A stretch of 64,000 nt of DNA from Planotetraspora phitsanulokensis (GTDB lineage Bacteria > Actinomycetota > Actinomycetes > Streptosporangiales > Streptosporangiaceae), in contig NZ_BOOP01000032.1 in the NCBI RefSeq assembly GCF_016863295.1, positions 80,473 to 144,472 on the forward strand, given 5' to 3'. Positions within the stretch are counted from its first letter, which is position 1; each line of letters starts with the position of its first letter. Shown here piece by piece: positions 45,305 through 53,711 of this stretch. Position numbers and translations under genes: made by a program. Below the pieces are notes generated by a model. It saw only the letters and a program-made list of their open reading frames with translations, made no database searches and was not told where the DNA came from.

Positions 45305-45991
45305 GTGGCGACACTGGACGAGCCCGACCAGACCCCGGGTGCCCCGGAGAACCACCGGGCCGATCCAGAGGGGGGCCGCCGCTCCGCGGCCGGGGGGCCG
45401 CACGGTGGGACGCCGGGGGCGTCGGGCGGGCCGTCCTGGCAGATGCCGGGTGGCGGAGGCCCCTGGCAGCCCTCGGGACCCGGGCAGCCGGGCGGAGGAG
45501 AGCCCCCGGGGGGCCACGGGCCGGGACAGCCGCCCCAGGGCCCGCCACCGGGCGGCGGATGGCCTCCCGGCGGAGGCGGCGCGTGGCCGCCTCCGGGTGG
45601 CGGCGGGGGCTGGCAGGGCCGTGGACCCGGAGGCCCGTGGCAGGAGCAGGGGCCCGGCGGTGGGCTGGGAACCGCGGCGCTCGTCCTCGGCATCATCAGC
45701 CTCGTGTTGCTGCTCGTCTGCGGCATCGGGACGCTCGTCGCGATCGCCGGGGTCATCGTCGGCATCCTCGGGATCGTCAAGCAGTCCAACAAGCGCAGGG
45801 CGATCATCGGGCTCTGCCTGAGCGTGCTCACGCTGCTGCTGGGCCTGATCGCCGGGATCCTGCTCTACAGCTGGTACCACAGCAAGAACCTCGGCGAGTG
45901 CTTCGACCCCTCGCTCTACCCGAGCCAGGAGGCGGCCCAGCGGTGCGTGGAGCAGAAGCTGGGCGGCACCCGGCCCGGGAACGCGGTCTGA
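45305..45991 (+). CDS. DUF4190-type membrane protein with Pro/Gly-rich N-terminus
   Basis: 228 residues from GTG 45305 (GGGAG upstream). Residues about 15-125 are low-complexity Gly/Pro/Trp-rich (GGGWPPGGGGAWPPPGGGGG and similar). Two to three membrane helices follow (LGTAALVLGIISLVLLLVCGIGTLVAIAGVIVGILGIV, RRAIIGLCLSVLTLLLGLIAGILLYSWY), separated by a short basic loop, as in DUF4190 proteins. A short tail with two cysteines ends the protein. No enzymatic motif. Possibly a membrane organiser; function unknown. Confidence 0.85.
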   Translation: MATLDEPDQTPGAPENHRADPEGGRRSAAGGPHGGTPGASGGPSWQMPGGGGPWQPSGPGQPGGGEPPGGHGPGQPPQGPPPGGGWPPGGGGAWPPPGGGGGWQGRGPGGPWQEQGPGGGLGTAALVLGIISLVLLLVCGIGTLVAIAGVIVGILGIVKQSNKRRAIIGLCLSVLTLLLGLIAGILLYSWYHSKNLGECFDPSLYPSQEAAQRCVEQKLGGTRPGNAV

Positions 45992-46013
45992 TCAGGCGCG
46001 ATCACCTCAGCGA

Positions 46014-46451
46014 TCACATCAGGGGGAGATGCTCCGACAGGTCGGCCCGTGATCCGCTGGCCGAGACCCGCCCGGCCGCGACGGCGTCGGACCACGAGAG
46101 CCCGCCGGTGGCGAGCTCCAGCCAGGTGGCCGGGTCGGTCTCGATGACGTTCGGAGGGGTTCCGCGCGTGTGCCTGGGCCCTGCCACGCACTGGACCGCC
46201 GCGTAGGGCGGCACCCGGACCTCCACCGTCCGCCCCGGCGCCCGGCTCGCGAGCCGCTCCAGCAGGTGCCGTACGGCGAAGCGGGCGGCCTCCTTGAGCG
46301 GGGTGAGTCCCGCCTTGTAGACCCCGAGGACCACCCGTACGCACGTGTCGGCGACGGCGTCGTCGGGACCTTCGAACGGCGGCCGCCCGAGATCGACGAG
46401 CTGGGCGTCGAGCGCCTGTCGGACCTGGGCGGGGTCCAGTCTGCGTGGCAT
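46014..46451 (-). CDS. Sterol-carrier-like conserved protein
   Basis: 145 residues from ATG 46451; an upstream GTG (46493) in the same frame would add residues encoded by a 12-bp tandem repeat and is less likely. The sequence [61 protein letters not shown], then [16 protein letters not shown] and [39 protein letters not shown], matches the sterol-carrier family protein that neighbours purF in other actinobacteria. The ligand is unknown. Confidence 0.85.
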   Translation of the reverse strand: MPRRLDPAQVRQALDAQLVDLGRPPFEGPDDAVADTCVRVVLGVYKAGLTPLKEAARFAVRHLLERLASRAPGRTVEVRVPPYAAVQCVAGPRHTRGTPPNVIETDPATWLELATGGLSWSDAVAAGRVSASGSRADLSEHLPLM

Positions 46452-46460
46452 CCGCCCATT

Positions 46461-46496
46461 GTCGTGCACAGGGTCGTGCACAGGGTCGTCCACAGG
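46461..46496. repeat. 12-bp tandem repeat with in-frame GTG codons
   Basis: Three adjacent copies of GTCGTGCACAGG (third with one change) lie between the MFS stop and the sterol-carrier-like gene start. Read on the minus strand in that gene's frame, the repeats offer several GTG codons upstream of ATG 46451. Confidence 0.9.
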
Positions 46497-46497
46497 G

Positions 46498-47928
46498 TCA
46501 GGCGACCACTTCGAGGGCGGCGGGCTCGCCGTCGCTCCCGTCCGTCGCCGACGCCGCCGTACGGCTGCGCCGCAGCGCGAACAGGCTGACCGGAACGCCC
46601 ACGAGGACGATGGCGGCGGCGATCACCAGGGTGAACTGGTAGGCGTCCAGGAACCGCTGCAGGGGGGCGCCCGTGGCGACGTTCTCGCGTGCGCTGAGGA
46701 TCGCGCCGAGGATCGTGATCCCGAGCAGGCCGAAGACCTCGCGTGAGACATTGAGCACACCGGAGGCGACGCCCGCCCTGGCGGTGGGCATCGTGCTGAG
46801 CACCACGTTCGTCAGCGGGACGAGCAGCCCGGCGCCGGCTCCGTAGAGCAGGAACCAGGGGAGCAGGTTGAGGTATCCGTCGCCCGCGCCCACGCTCGAC
46901 AGGCCGCCGATCGCCGCGGCCATCAGCGCGAGTCCGACGGCGACCGTGCGGGCGCTGCCGAAGCGGTCCGCGATCCGGGGTGAGGCGGTCGCGACGACCG
47001 CCATCAGCAGGGCCATCGGCACGAAGCCCGCGCCGGCCTGGATCGGGGAGAAGCCCAGTGCGCTCTGGAGGTAGAGCGCGGTGAAGAAGTAGATGCCGAA
47101 GACGCCGAACGACCACAGGCCCATGGAGAGCAGCCCCCCGCTGAAGATCCGCTCACGGAACAGGGTGAGGTCGATCATCGGCCGGGCCGTACGGGACTCG
47201 ACGATCAGGAAGGCGACGGCGGCGACGGCGGCCACCGCGAAGGAGCCCAGGATGGGCGCCGACGACCAGCCGCGCGACTCCCCCTCGATCAGCGCGTAGG
47301 TCAGGGCGAACAGGGCCAGCGCGGAGGCGACGAGACCCGGCAGGTCGAGCCCCGTGCGCGCCGTCGCGGCGCGCTGCACCCGGATCGACCGGAACCCGAT
47401 GGCAGCCGTGACGACGCCGATGGGGGCGTTGATGAGGAAGATCCACCCCCAGTGGGCGTTCTCGCTCAGGAAACCGCCGGTGAGCGGGCCCACGGCGAGC
47501 GCCAGCGCGCCCACGGCGCTCCAGATGCCGACGGCCGTTCCGCGCTCACGCGGATCGGGGAAGATCGCCGGAAGGAGGGCCAGAGAGGTCGGCGCGAGCA
47601 GCGCGGCCCCCACACCCTGTGCGGCTCTCGCCGCGATCAGCGTCTCCTGGCCGCCGGCGAGCCCGGCCGCCACGGAGGCGAGCGTGAAGACCGCGAGCCC
47701 GGTGAAGAACATCGTGCGAAGGCCCACCACGTCGGCCAGCCGTCCGCCGACGAGCAGCAGGCCCGCGAACACCAGGATGTAGGCGCTCACGATCCATTCC
47801 AGCCCCGACATGGTCAGCCCGAGGTCGCGCTGGATGGTCGGGAGCGCCACGTTGACCACGTTGTTGTCCAGATAGGTCATGAACGTCGCGAGCGCCACCG
47901 CGACCAGCGCCCACCATCGTCCCGTCAT
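46498..47928 (-). CDS. MFS drug exporter, DHA2 (14-TM) family
   Basis: 476 residues. Motif A-like [18 protein letters not shown], the antiporter motif region [45 protein letters not shown], and regularly spaced hydrophobic helices identify an EmrB/QacA-type proton-drug antiporter with the D1 motif [24 protein letters not shown] precedes the start. It is divergent from the TetR gene at 48040, and the shared intergenic region holds repeated TGTACGGCGTA sites, so expression is probably repressed by that TetR protein. Confidence 0.93.
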   Translation of the reverse strand: MTGRWWALVAVALATFMTYLDNNVVNVALPTIQRDLGLTMSGLEWIVSAYILVFAGLLLVGGRLADVVGLRTMFFTGLAVFTLASVAAGLAGGQETLIAARAAQGVGAALLAPTSLALLPAIFPDPRERGTAVGIWSAVGALALAVGPLTGGFLSENAHWGWIFLINAPIGVVTAAIGFRSIRVQRAATARTGLDLPGLVASALALFALTYALIEGESRGWSSAPILGSFAVAAVAAVAFLIVESRTARPMIDLTLFRERIFSGGLLSMGLWSFGVFGIYFFTALYLQSALGFSPIQAGAGFVPMALLMAVVATASPRIADRFGSARTVAVGLALMAAAIGGLSSVGAGDGYLNLLPWFLLYGAGAGLLVPLTNVVLSTMPTARAGVASGVLNVSREVFGLLGITILGAILSARENVATGAPLQRFLDAYQFTLVIAAAIVLVGVPVSLFALRRSRTAASATDGSDGEPAALEVVA

Positions 47929-47955
47929 TGGGATCTCCTTCTTATACGTAGTACC

Positions 47956-48002
47956 TGTACGGCGTACATGTACAGTGCATAGGAGACCTTGTACGGCGTA
48001 TA
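47956..48002. promoter_or_regulatory. Repeated TetR operator candidates
   Basis: TGTACGGCGTA occurs at 47956-47966 and again at 47990-48000, centred 34 bases apart; each is part of a dyad (TGTAC-GGC-GTACA, perfect in the first copy). GTACATGTAC (47964-47973) adds an overlapping perfect palindrome. The region lies between the divergent MFS and TetR genes. Confidence 0.6.
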
Positions 48003-48039
48003 GTTGTCAAGCGCCGCGAGGAAGAGGACGGAACGGCCG

Positions 48040-48732
48040 ATGGCACCGGAGAAACTGACCCGACTGACCGTGATCGAGAAGGCGCTCGAGCTCGCCGACG
48101 CCGAGGGCCTCGAAGCCGTCACGATCAGGCGTCTCGCGCATGAGCTGGGTGTCTCACCGATGGCGCTCTACTGGCATTTCAAGAACAAGGAACTGCTGCT
48201 CCACGGAGTCGCCGACCACGTCCTCGCCGAGGTGACCCCGGCGTTCGATCCCGGCGCCTCGTGGAGCGCCCGGCTGCGCGCGATGGTCGAGGCGCTCGTC
48301 CGCGTCCTGCGCAGGCATCCGTCGATGGTCGGCGTGTTCCCGGGGATCGACAAGGAGCACGTGAGCAGCTTCACGGTCGCCACCGAGACCGCCCTCGGCC
48401 TGCTCGCACAGGCCGGGTTCACCCTGGAGGAGGGTTACCTGATCTCCTCCCACCTGCTCCACGGAGTCCTCGCGCTGGTGGGGGACGAGCCCGGATGCCC
48501 GCGGTCGCTGACGGCGAGCGAGGCCGTGGAATGGCGCAGGCAGAAGCGGCTCTCACTGGAGTCGCTGCCGTCGGACCGCTACCCGCACATGGTCGCGTTC
48601 GGCAAGAGCTTCGAGGCCGAGCCGGACGTCGAGCACTACTACGCGTTCGGGGTCGATCTCCTGCTCTCGGGCATCGAGGCGATGGCCGCGCAGAGGACGC
48701 CGAGCGCGGCGACCCCCAGCAACACCAGATAG
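48040..48732 (+). CDS. TetR family regulator, tetracycline-repressor-like C-domain
   Basis: 230 residues from ATG 48040 (a TTG 36 bases upstream is also in frame). The DNA-binding domain LTRLTVIEKALELADAEGLEAVTIRRLAHELGVSPMALYWHFKNKELLLHGVADHVL is followed by a TetR_C-type ligand domain (LRAMVEALVRVLRRHPSMVGVF, GYLISSHLLHGVLAL, YAFGVDLLLSGIEAMA). It is divergent from the DHA2 exporter gene, the classic arrangement for local repression. Its 3' end overlaps the convergent second MFS gene by 94 bases. Confidence 0.93.
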   Translation: MAPEKLTRLTVIEKALELADAEGLEAVTIRRLAHELGVSPMALYWHFKNKELLLHGVADHVLAEVTPAFDPGASWSARLRAMVEALVRVLRRHPSMVGVFPGIDKEHVSSFTVATETALGLLAQAGFTLEEGYLISSHLLHGVLALVGDEPGCPRSLTASEAVEWRRQKRLSLESLPSDRYPHMVAFGKSFEAEPDVEHYYAFGVDLLLSGIEAMAAQRTPSAATPSNTR

Positions 48733-50090
48733 GTCCGCTGGAACCCCGCCATGAGCTGCTGGAGTGCCACGGGGGACACCCGGGAGAGGGTCCCCGCGTA
48801 CACCTGACGGCGCAACTCCGGGGCGACGGAGGCGGAGAGCACGCTGAGCGTCGTGGCCACGCTGAGCACGACGCCGACGTTCATGATCATGAGCCGGAAG
48901 CCGTTGACGACTCCGAGGCTTCCGGGAGGCAGCGCGCTCATCACCTGGGTGGTGTTGCCCGTCAGGAAGGTCCCGCTGCCGCACCCGGCGACGAAGAGCC
49001 CGATCCCGATCACCCAGTACGGCGTGGCCGCACCTGCGGACAGGGCCAGGACGAGAAGGCCGGCGGCGGAGGCCGCGGCTCCGCCGATCGCGAGCACGGC
49101 GGGGTTCGTCCTGCGGCCGAGCGCGCCCGCGATGGGAGAGGCCAGGGTCATCCCGATCGGGACGGGCAGCACGCCGAGCCCGGCGGTCAGGGCGTCCACG
49201 CCGCGCGCGGCCTGGAAGTACAGACCGGCCAGCAGGATCAGGGACGCCCGTGCCAGGGCGTTGCAGAGCGAGGCGAGGTTGGCGAAGGCGAGCATCCGCC
49301 CGCCCAGCAGCGTCAGGTCGAGCACCGGATGGCGCGCCCGCCGCTCGACTAACACGAGCAGGGGGACGAGCGCCGCGGCGAGCAGGCCGGGCAGCAGGGC
49401 GCCCTGGCTGATCGCGATCAGCGCCGCCGAGAGCGCGGTGAACACGATCAGGTTTCCGAGCACGTCCACCGGCTCCCGGCGGCCCCGGGGGACCTTCCTG
49501 AGGATGATCAGGCCCCAGACGAGCGCGGCCACCCCCGGCGGGACGTTGACCCAGAAGATCCAGCGCCAGCCCAGCGTGTCCGCGATCAGGCCGCCCAGGG
49601 TCGGTCCCATGAGCTGGGCCACCGACAACGTCCCGATGTAGACGCCCATCCCCTGGCTCAACCGATCGGGCGGGAAGGCGTCGGTGACGATGACCGTCCC
49701 GTTGGCGAGGATCATCGCCGCGCCCAGTCCCTGGACGGCGCGCATGGCGATGAGCACCGCCACGTCGGGGGCGAACCCGGCGAGCAGGGACGCGCCCGTG
49801 TACAGGGCGAACCCGAGGAGGTAGACCTCCCGCCTGCCCAGCAGGTCGGCCACCCTGCCGAAGAGCACCAGCGTGGACGTGCTGGCCAGCAGGTTCGCCA
49901 GCAGGATCCAGCTCGACGCGACGGGCCCGGCGTCGAAGTTCCTCACGACCTCGGGAAGCGCGACGTTGAGCGTGCTGGAGCTCACGCCGATGAGCACGAG
50001 ACCGAGGCCGGCGACCGAGCAGACCCGCCAGGCGTAGCGCAGGGCGCGGACGTACTCGGGTGAGCCCGGCTGCGGGGGGACGACGGCCAT
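48639..50090 (-). CDS. MFS drug exporter, DHA2 (14-TM) family
   Basis: 483 residues from ATG 50090. Helices and motifs of the EmrB/QacA group are visible: STLNVALPEVVRNFDAGPVASSWILLANLLASTSTLVLFGRVADLLGRREVYLLGF, GLGAAMILANGTVIVTDAFPPDRLSQGMGVYIGTLSVAQLMGPTLGG. It differs clearly from the exporter at 46.5 kb. The last 94 bases are antisense to the TetR gene. An 18-bp palindrome lies in the intergenic region shared with the pentapeptide-repeat gene. Confidence 0.92.
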   Translation of the reverse strand: MAVVPPQPGSPEYVRALRYAWRVCSVAGLGLVLIGVSSSTLNVALPEVVRNFDAGPVASSWILLANLLASTSTLVLFGRVADLLGRREVYLLGFALYTGASLLAGFAPDVAVLIAMRAVQGLGAAMILANGTVIVTDAFPPDRLSQGMGVYIGTLSVAQLMGPTLGGLIADTLGWRWIFWVNVPPGVAALVWGLIILRKVPRGRREPVDVLGNLIVFTALSAALIAISQGALLPGLLAAALVPLLVLVERRARHPVLDLTLLGGRMLAFANLASLCNALARASLILLAGLYFQAARGVDALTAGLGVLPVPIGMTLASPIAGALGRRTNPAVLAIGGAAASAAGLLVLALSAGAATPYWVIGIGLFVAGCGSGTFLTGNTTQVMSALPPGSLGVVNGFRLMIMNVGVVLSVATTLSVLSASVAPELRRQVYAGTLSRVSPVALQQLMAGFQRTYLVLLGVAALGVLCAAIASMPESRRSTPNA

Positions 50091-50129
50091 GTCGTCGATT
50101 CTGCACTGCTGATCACCAGGGCCCGTCGC

Positions 50130-50151
50130 TTGACAGGCGCGGACGCGCCTG
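50130..50151. promoter_or_regulatory. Palindrome overlapping a TTGACA box
   Basis: CAGGCGCG (50134-50141) and CGCGCCTG (50144-50151) form a perfect 8-bp dyad with a 2-base centre, overlapping a consensus -35 box TTGACA (50130-50135) facing the pentapeptide-repeat gene. It is suited to act as a repressor site for both divergent genes. Confidence 0.5.
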
Positions 50152-50166
50152 CCAGCCTCCGGCCGC

Positions 50167-50847
50167 ATGCCCACCCCGACCGCGAGGCGGCGGCAGAAGG
50201 AGCCTGCGGCTCCGAAGGTGCCCGCCTCCCTCACACCCGCCCGGCTCCCCGAGCACGACCTCGAGAACGACGGGAGCTATCGCGCGATGCTCTTCAAGAG
50301 CCTCGACCTGTCGTCGCGGCGCGTGCGAACGCCCGAGTTCGAGGGCTGCAGCCTCGTGGACACGGCCTTCGCGGGCACCGAGATGCACCGGGCCGAGTTC
50401 ACCGACGTGGAGCTGGGGCGTTGCGACCTGTCGAACATGAGGGTCCGCAGCGCGTCCGTCCATCGCGCGGTGGTGTCGGCCGGCAGGCTGACGGGCGCGG
50501 CCTGGTCGGAGTGCGCCTTCCACGACGTGGTCTTCGACGCCTGCCGCGCCGACCTGACGGGATTCAGGTTCTCGGCGTTCCGGACCGTCGTCTTCCGCGA
50601 GTGCACGCTCACGGAGGCGAACTTCCAGGACGCGGACCTGCGCGGGGCCAGGTTCGAGCGGTGCGACCTGACGGGTGCGCAGTTCTCCAACGCCAAGATG
50701 GAGGGCACGAGGTTCGCGGACTGCACGCTGGCGGGCATCGCCGGCGTCACGAGCCTCAGGGGAGCGGTCATCAGGAGTCAGGACGCGTGGGGTCTCGTCC
50801 ACAGCCTGGCCGGCGCGATGGGGATCACCATCGAGGATGCCTCCTGA
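50167..50847 (+). CDS. Pentapeptide-repeat protein
   Basis: 226 residues. After a basic N-terminal tail, pentapeptide repeats run from about residue 38 to 200 (CSLVDTAFAGTEMHRAEFTDVELGRCDLSNMRV, ANFQDADLRGARFERCDLTGAQFSNAKMEGTRFADCTL). Such proteins form a right-handed beta-helix; some, like Qnr/MfpA, mimic DNA and protect gyrase. Adjacency to a drug exporter would suit a protective role, but that is inference. It converges with the Crp/Fnr gene. Confidence 0.9.
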   Translation: MPTPTARRRQKEPAAPKVPASLTPARLPEHDLENDGSYRAMLFKSLDLSSRRVRTPEFEGCSLVDTAFAGTEMHRAEFTDVELGRCDLSNMRVRSASVHRAVVSAGRLTGAAWSECAFHDVVFDACRADLTGFRFSAFRTVVFRECTLTEANFQDADLRGARFERCDLTGAQFSNAKMEGTRFADCTLAGIAGVTSLRGAVIRSQDAWGLVHSLAGAMGITIEDAS

Positions 50848-50864
50848 CCTGGCGGAATCAAGAT

Positions 50865-51530
50865 CTAGCGGGCGTGCCTCCGTAGCTCGTCGAGGTCGTG
50901 GACGACCACCCGGAGGCGGCCGGTCTCGATCAGCCCGCGGTCCCTGAGCGTCCGCAGCGCCTTGCTGACCGCCTCGCGGGAGGCTCCGGTCCAGCCGGCC
51001 AGCTCGTCCTGCGAGAGCGGCAGGGCCACCCGGACCCCTCCGTCGACCGGCTCGCCGTACCGCTCGGCGAGCTCGACGAGCCGCGTCGCCACCCGGCCCG
51101 TGGTGTCGTAGGCCCCGTACTCGACCCGCTTGCGGTCGGCGTCCCGCAGCCGCCCCACGATGAGCCGCATGAGCAGCACGGCCACGCGGCCGTGCCGACG
51201 CAGGAAGTCGGGGAAGTCGCGGACCACGATCCCCTCGACGGGCTCCAGGGCCGTCACCGTCCCCGACCGCGGATGACCGTCGAGCGCCGACATGTCGCCC
51301 AGGAGCGCTCCCGGGCCGCGGATGGCCAGGACGACCTCGGTTCCGCCCTCGGTGTGCGACGACACCTTGACCCGGCCGGAGGTGAGCACGAGGACCCAGT
51401 CGGCGGTCTCCCCCTCGTTCATCACGGTGGTCCCGCGCTCCCACTGGCGGGGACGCCCGGCCGCGCGCAGGTCGTCGATCTCCTCGGCGGTCAGCAGGTC
51501 GAGGAACTCTCCCGGCTCTGGACTGATCAC
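50865..51530 (-). CDS. Crp/Fnr family transcriptional regulator
   Basis: 221 residues from GTG 51530, overlapping the cyclase stop (GTGA). The cyclic-nucleotide-binding domain spans about 10-125 (WERGTTVMNEGETADWVLVLTSGRVKVSSHTEGGTEVVLAIRGPGALLGDMSALDGHPRSGTVTAL). The canonical E-(S/T)-R(S/T) cAMP pocket corresponds to GDMSALDGHPRSGTVTAL, so the Arg-Ser pair is present. The HTH_Crp motif is LSQDELAGWTGASREAVSKALRTLRDRGLIET. Translational coupling to a cyclase strongly suggests it is the effector of the nucleotide made by that enzyme. Confidence 0.93.
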   Translation of the reverse strand: MISPEPGEFLDLLTAEEIDDLRAAGRPRQWERGTTVMNEGETADWVLVLTSGRVKVSSHTEGGTEVVLAIRGPGALLGDMSALDGHPRSGTVTALEPVEGIVVRDFPDFLRRHGRVAVLLMRLIVGRLRDADRKRVEYGAYDTTGRVATRLVELAERYGEPVDGGVRVALPLSQDELAGWTGASREAVSKALRTLRDRGLIETGRLRVVVHDLDELRRHAR

Positions 51531-53659
51531 CCGTTGCTCCCTTCGAGCGCGACCAGGTGGTAGGCGCGGACGGTCCTGGCCTTCCCCTTCAGCGACAGAT
51601 CGCCGAGCGGCACGACCCGGGCCGGTCCGATCAGGTCGCGGGTGGCCTGACCGATCACCACCGTTCCCGGCTCCGCCAGCGCCTGGAGCCTGGCCGCGAC
51701 GTTGACCGCGTCGCCCATCGCGTTGAACCCGCGGAACTCCGGGCTGCCGATGTTGCCGACGAGGGCCGTGCCCGTGTTCACGCCGACGCGGAACGTCGGC
51801 CACTCCACCGCAGGGATGCGCCCCGCCGCCTGCTCGGACACCACCTGCCGTGACACCTCGGCGGCCGCGTCCTGCATCTCCAGGGCCGCTCGTACGGCCT
51901 TCGCCGCGTGGTCCTCCTGACGCGCCGGGGCGTTGAACAGGGCGAGCAGCGCGTCGCCGACGAACTGCACGATCGTGCCGCCGTTGCCGAGCACGCACGG
52001 CACCGCCGCGGAGTGGTAGCGGTTGAGCATCTCGACGATCTCGCCGGGGGAGACGCGCTCGGAGAAGGACGTGAACCCGCGCAGGTCGGCGAACAGGGCC
52101 GTCACCTCGACGAGGCTGCCGCCGAGGGCGGCCTGGCCGGGGTCGGCCAGCAGCGACTCCGCCACGTCGGGCGACATGTACTGACGGAACAGGGTGTTCG
52201 ACTCGCGGTAGAGCCGAGCGTTCTCCAGGGAGATGGACACCTGACCGGCCAGGGCGGCCGCCAGCGCCTCGTCCTGGGCCGTCGTCCCGGCGGGGACGGA
52301 CAGGGCTCCCGCGAGCCTGCCCTTGACGGTCACCGGATGGATCGCCCGCCCGTCCTGCAGGACCACCCGCCCCTCGGCGAGGGCCAGGGCGGTGTGCGGG
52401 GATTCGGGCGGGCCTTCCCCGTAGGGGGTGAGGCGGCCGTCCCGCATGAGACTCAGCCGGACGTCGCCGTAGGCCTGCCGTACCCGGTCGAGCACGCCGG
52501 CGAGCAGTTCGGGCTCCGGAAGCCCGACACGGGTCTGGCGGCCCACGTCGGCCAGCGCGCCGAGCCGTTCCGACAGGTCGCGCTCCGCGGCCAGGGCGGC
52601 CCCCGCCCGGTCGAGCACCGCCGCCTGGCCCTCGGTCAGCCGGAACCGTCCCGCGAGCCGGGTGGCGACGGGGACGCCCGACTCGGTCCTGCGGCGCAGG
52701 TGCCCGACGAGTTCCTCCAGCGCCTCCTCGTACTGGGCCTGCACGCGGCGCGCGGTCGCGGATAGCGCCACCGCGTCGAACAGGCCCCCTGCCGCGCCCT
52801 CGCGGCGGAACTGGAGGTAGGCGCTGTACGCGACGAAGAGGAAGGCGAAGGTCAGCAGCAGGTGCCACTCCCACCACGACAGGTGCCACAGGCGGTGGGA
52901 CATCCCGGCGACCATCGCCTCGGCCAGCAGGGCGTACGCCGTGATGAGGCTGATCAGCACCGCCGCCGGCCGTCGGCGGTGCAGCCGGAACATCATGAGG
53001 GCCGACGCCGCGTAGAGCCCGACGCCGACGAGGGCGAACGGCCCCAGTCCCGCTCCGTGGGGCGGCAGCGGCCCGCTCAGCGGCGTGAGACCGGGTGCCA
53101 GGCATGCGACCCCGAAGGCCGCCAGCGCGGCCGCCAGGCCCGCCCACAGCACGGCTCGGGCCCGCAGGACGGCTCTCGCGGCGCCCGCCCCCAGCGGCAG
53201 CGCGGACGCGAAGGCGAAGGCGGACGCGATCGTCAGCCCGACGGGCTGGGCCAGTTCGAAGCCGAGCGTGAGCCCGACGAAGATCCCCGGCGTTGTCAGC
53301 CCGTGCAGGAGGAAGAAGCCCGCGCTGCTGAGGAAGACCAGGGAGACCAGGAGCAGTCGCGCGTCGCCCCGCCGTGCCGACGCGCGGGCGACCAGGCCGC
53401 CGAGGACCACGTTGACGCCCGCCACGACCAGGATGAGCGCGAAGTGGCTGGGGTTGTCATGCCATTCGACGTCGAGTGCGGGCTGGGCCAGGAGCAGCCA
53501 CAGGCCGAGCAGCGGGAGGACCAGGTGGATGGCCCAGACCACGGCACGGATCGGCTGCGTCGCCGACGGGAGGTAGGGCTCGCGCGCCGCCGTGCGCCGT
53601 GCCGTCCCACGGAGAGTCGTGGCAGTGGTTGTGGCAGTGGGCGTGTCGTCGGGCCGCAA
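51527..53659 (-). CDS. Membrane class III nucleotide cyclase with GAF-like domain
   Basis: 710 residues; TTG 53659 has GGAGG upstream. The first ~290 residues contain about eight hydrophobic helices. A GAF-like sensory region follows (about 310-470), then the cyclase domain: metal-binding Asp residues in VTALFADLRGFTSFSERVS and IVQFVGDALLALFNAP, and VGVNTGTALVGNIGS with AMGDAVNVAARLQ, which holds the transition-state Asn and Arg. The position usually occupied by the purine-selecting Lys (GGxxxK) is Gln, and the second selector Asp/Thr lies in GFNAMGD, so ATP versus GTP preference is uncertain. It is coupled to the Crp-like gene. Confidence 0.9.
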   Translation of the reverse strand: MRPDDTPTATTTATTLRGTARRTAAREPYLPSATQPIRAVVWAIHLVLPLLGLWLLLAQPALDVEWHDNPSHFALILVVAGVNVVLGGLVARASARRGDARLLLVSLVFLSSAGFFLLHGLTTPGIFVGLTLGFELAQPVGLTIASAFAFASALPLGAGAARAVLRARAVLWAGLAAALAAFGVACLAPGLTPLSGPLPPHGAGLGPFALVGVGLYAASALMMFRLHRRRPAAVLISLITAYALLAEAMVAGMSHRLWHLSWWEWHLLLTFAFLFVAYSAYLQFRREGAAGGLFDAVALSATARRVQAQYEEALEELVGHLRRRTESGVPVATRLAGRFRLTEGQAAVLDRAGAALAAERDLSERLGALADVGRQTRVGLPEPELLAGVLDRVRQAYGDVRLSLMRDGRLTPYGEGPPESPHTALALAEGRVVLQDGRAIHPVTVKGRLAGALSVPAGTTAQDEALAAALAGQVSISLENARLYRESNTLFRQYMSPDVAESLLADPGQAALGGSLVEVTALFADLRGFTSFSERVSPGEIVEMLNRYHSAAVPCVLGNGGTIVQFVGDALLALFNAPARQEDHAAKAVRAALEMQDAAAEVSRQVVSEQAAGRIPAVEWPTFRVGVNTGTALVGNIGSPEFRGFNAMGDAVNVAARLQALAEPGTVVIGQATRDLIGPARVVPLGDLSLKGKARTVRAYHLVALEGSNG

Positions 53660-53711
53660 CGGTGTCCTCCACGGTCGCTCACCTGCGCCTGATTATCCCG
53701 ATGTGCCGACC

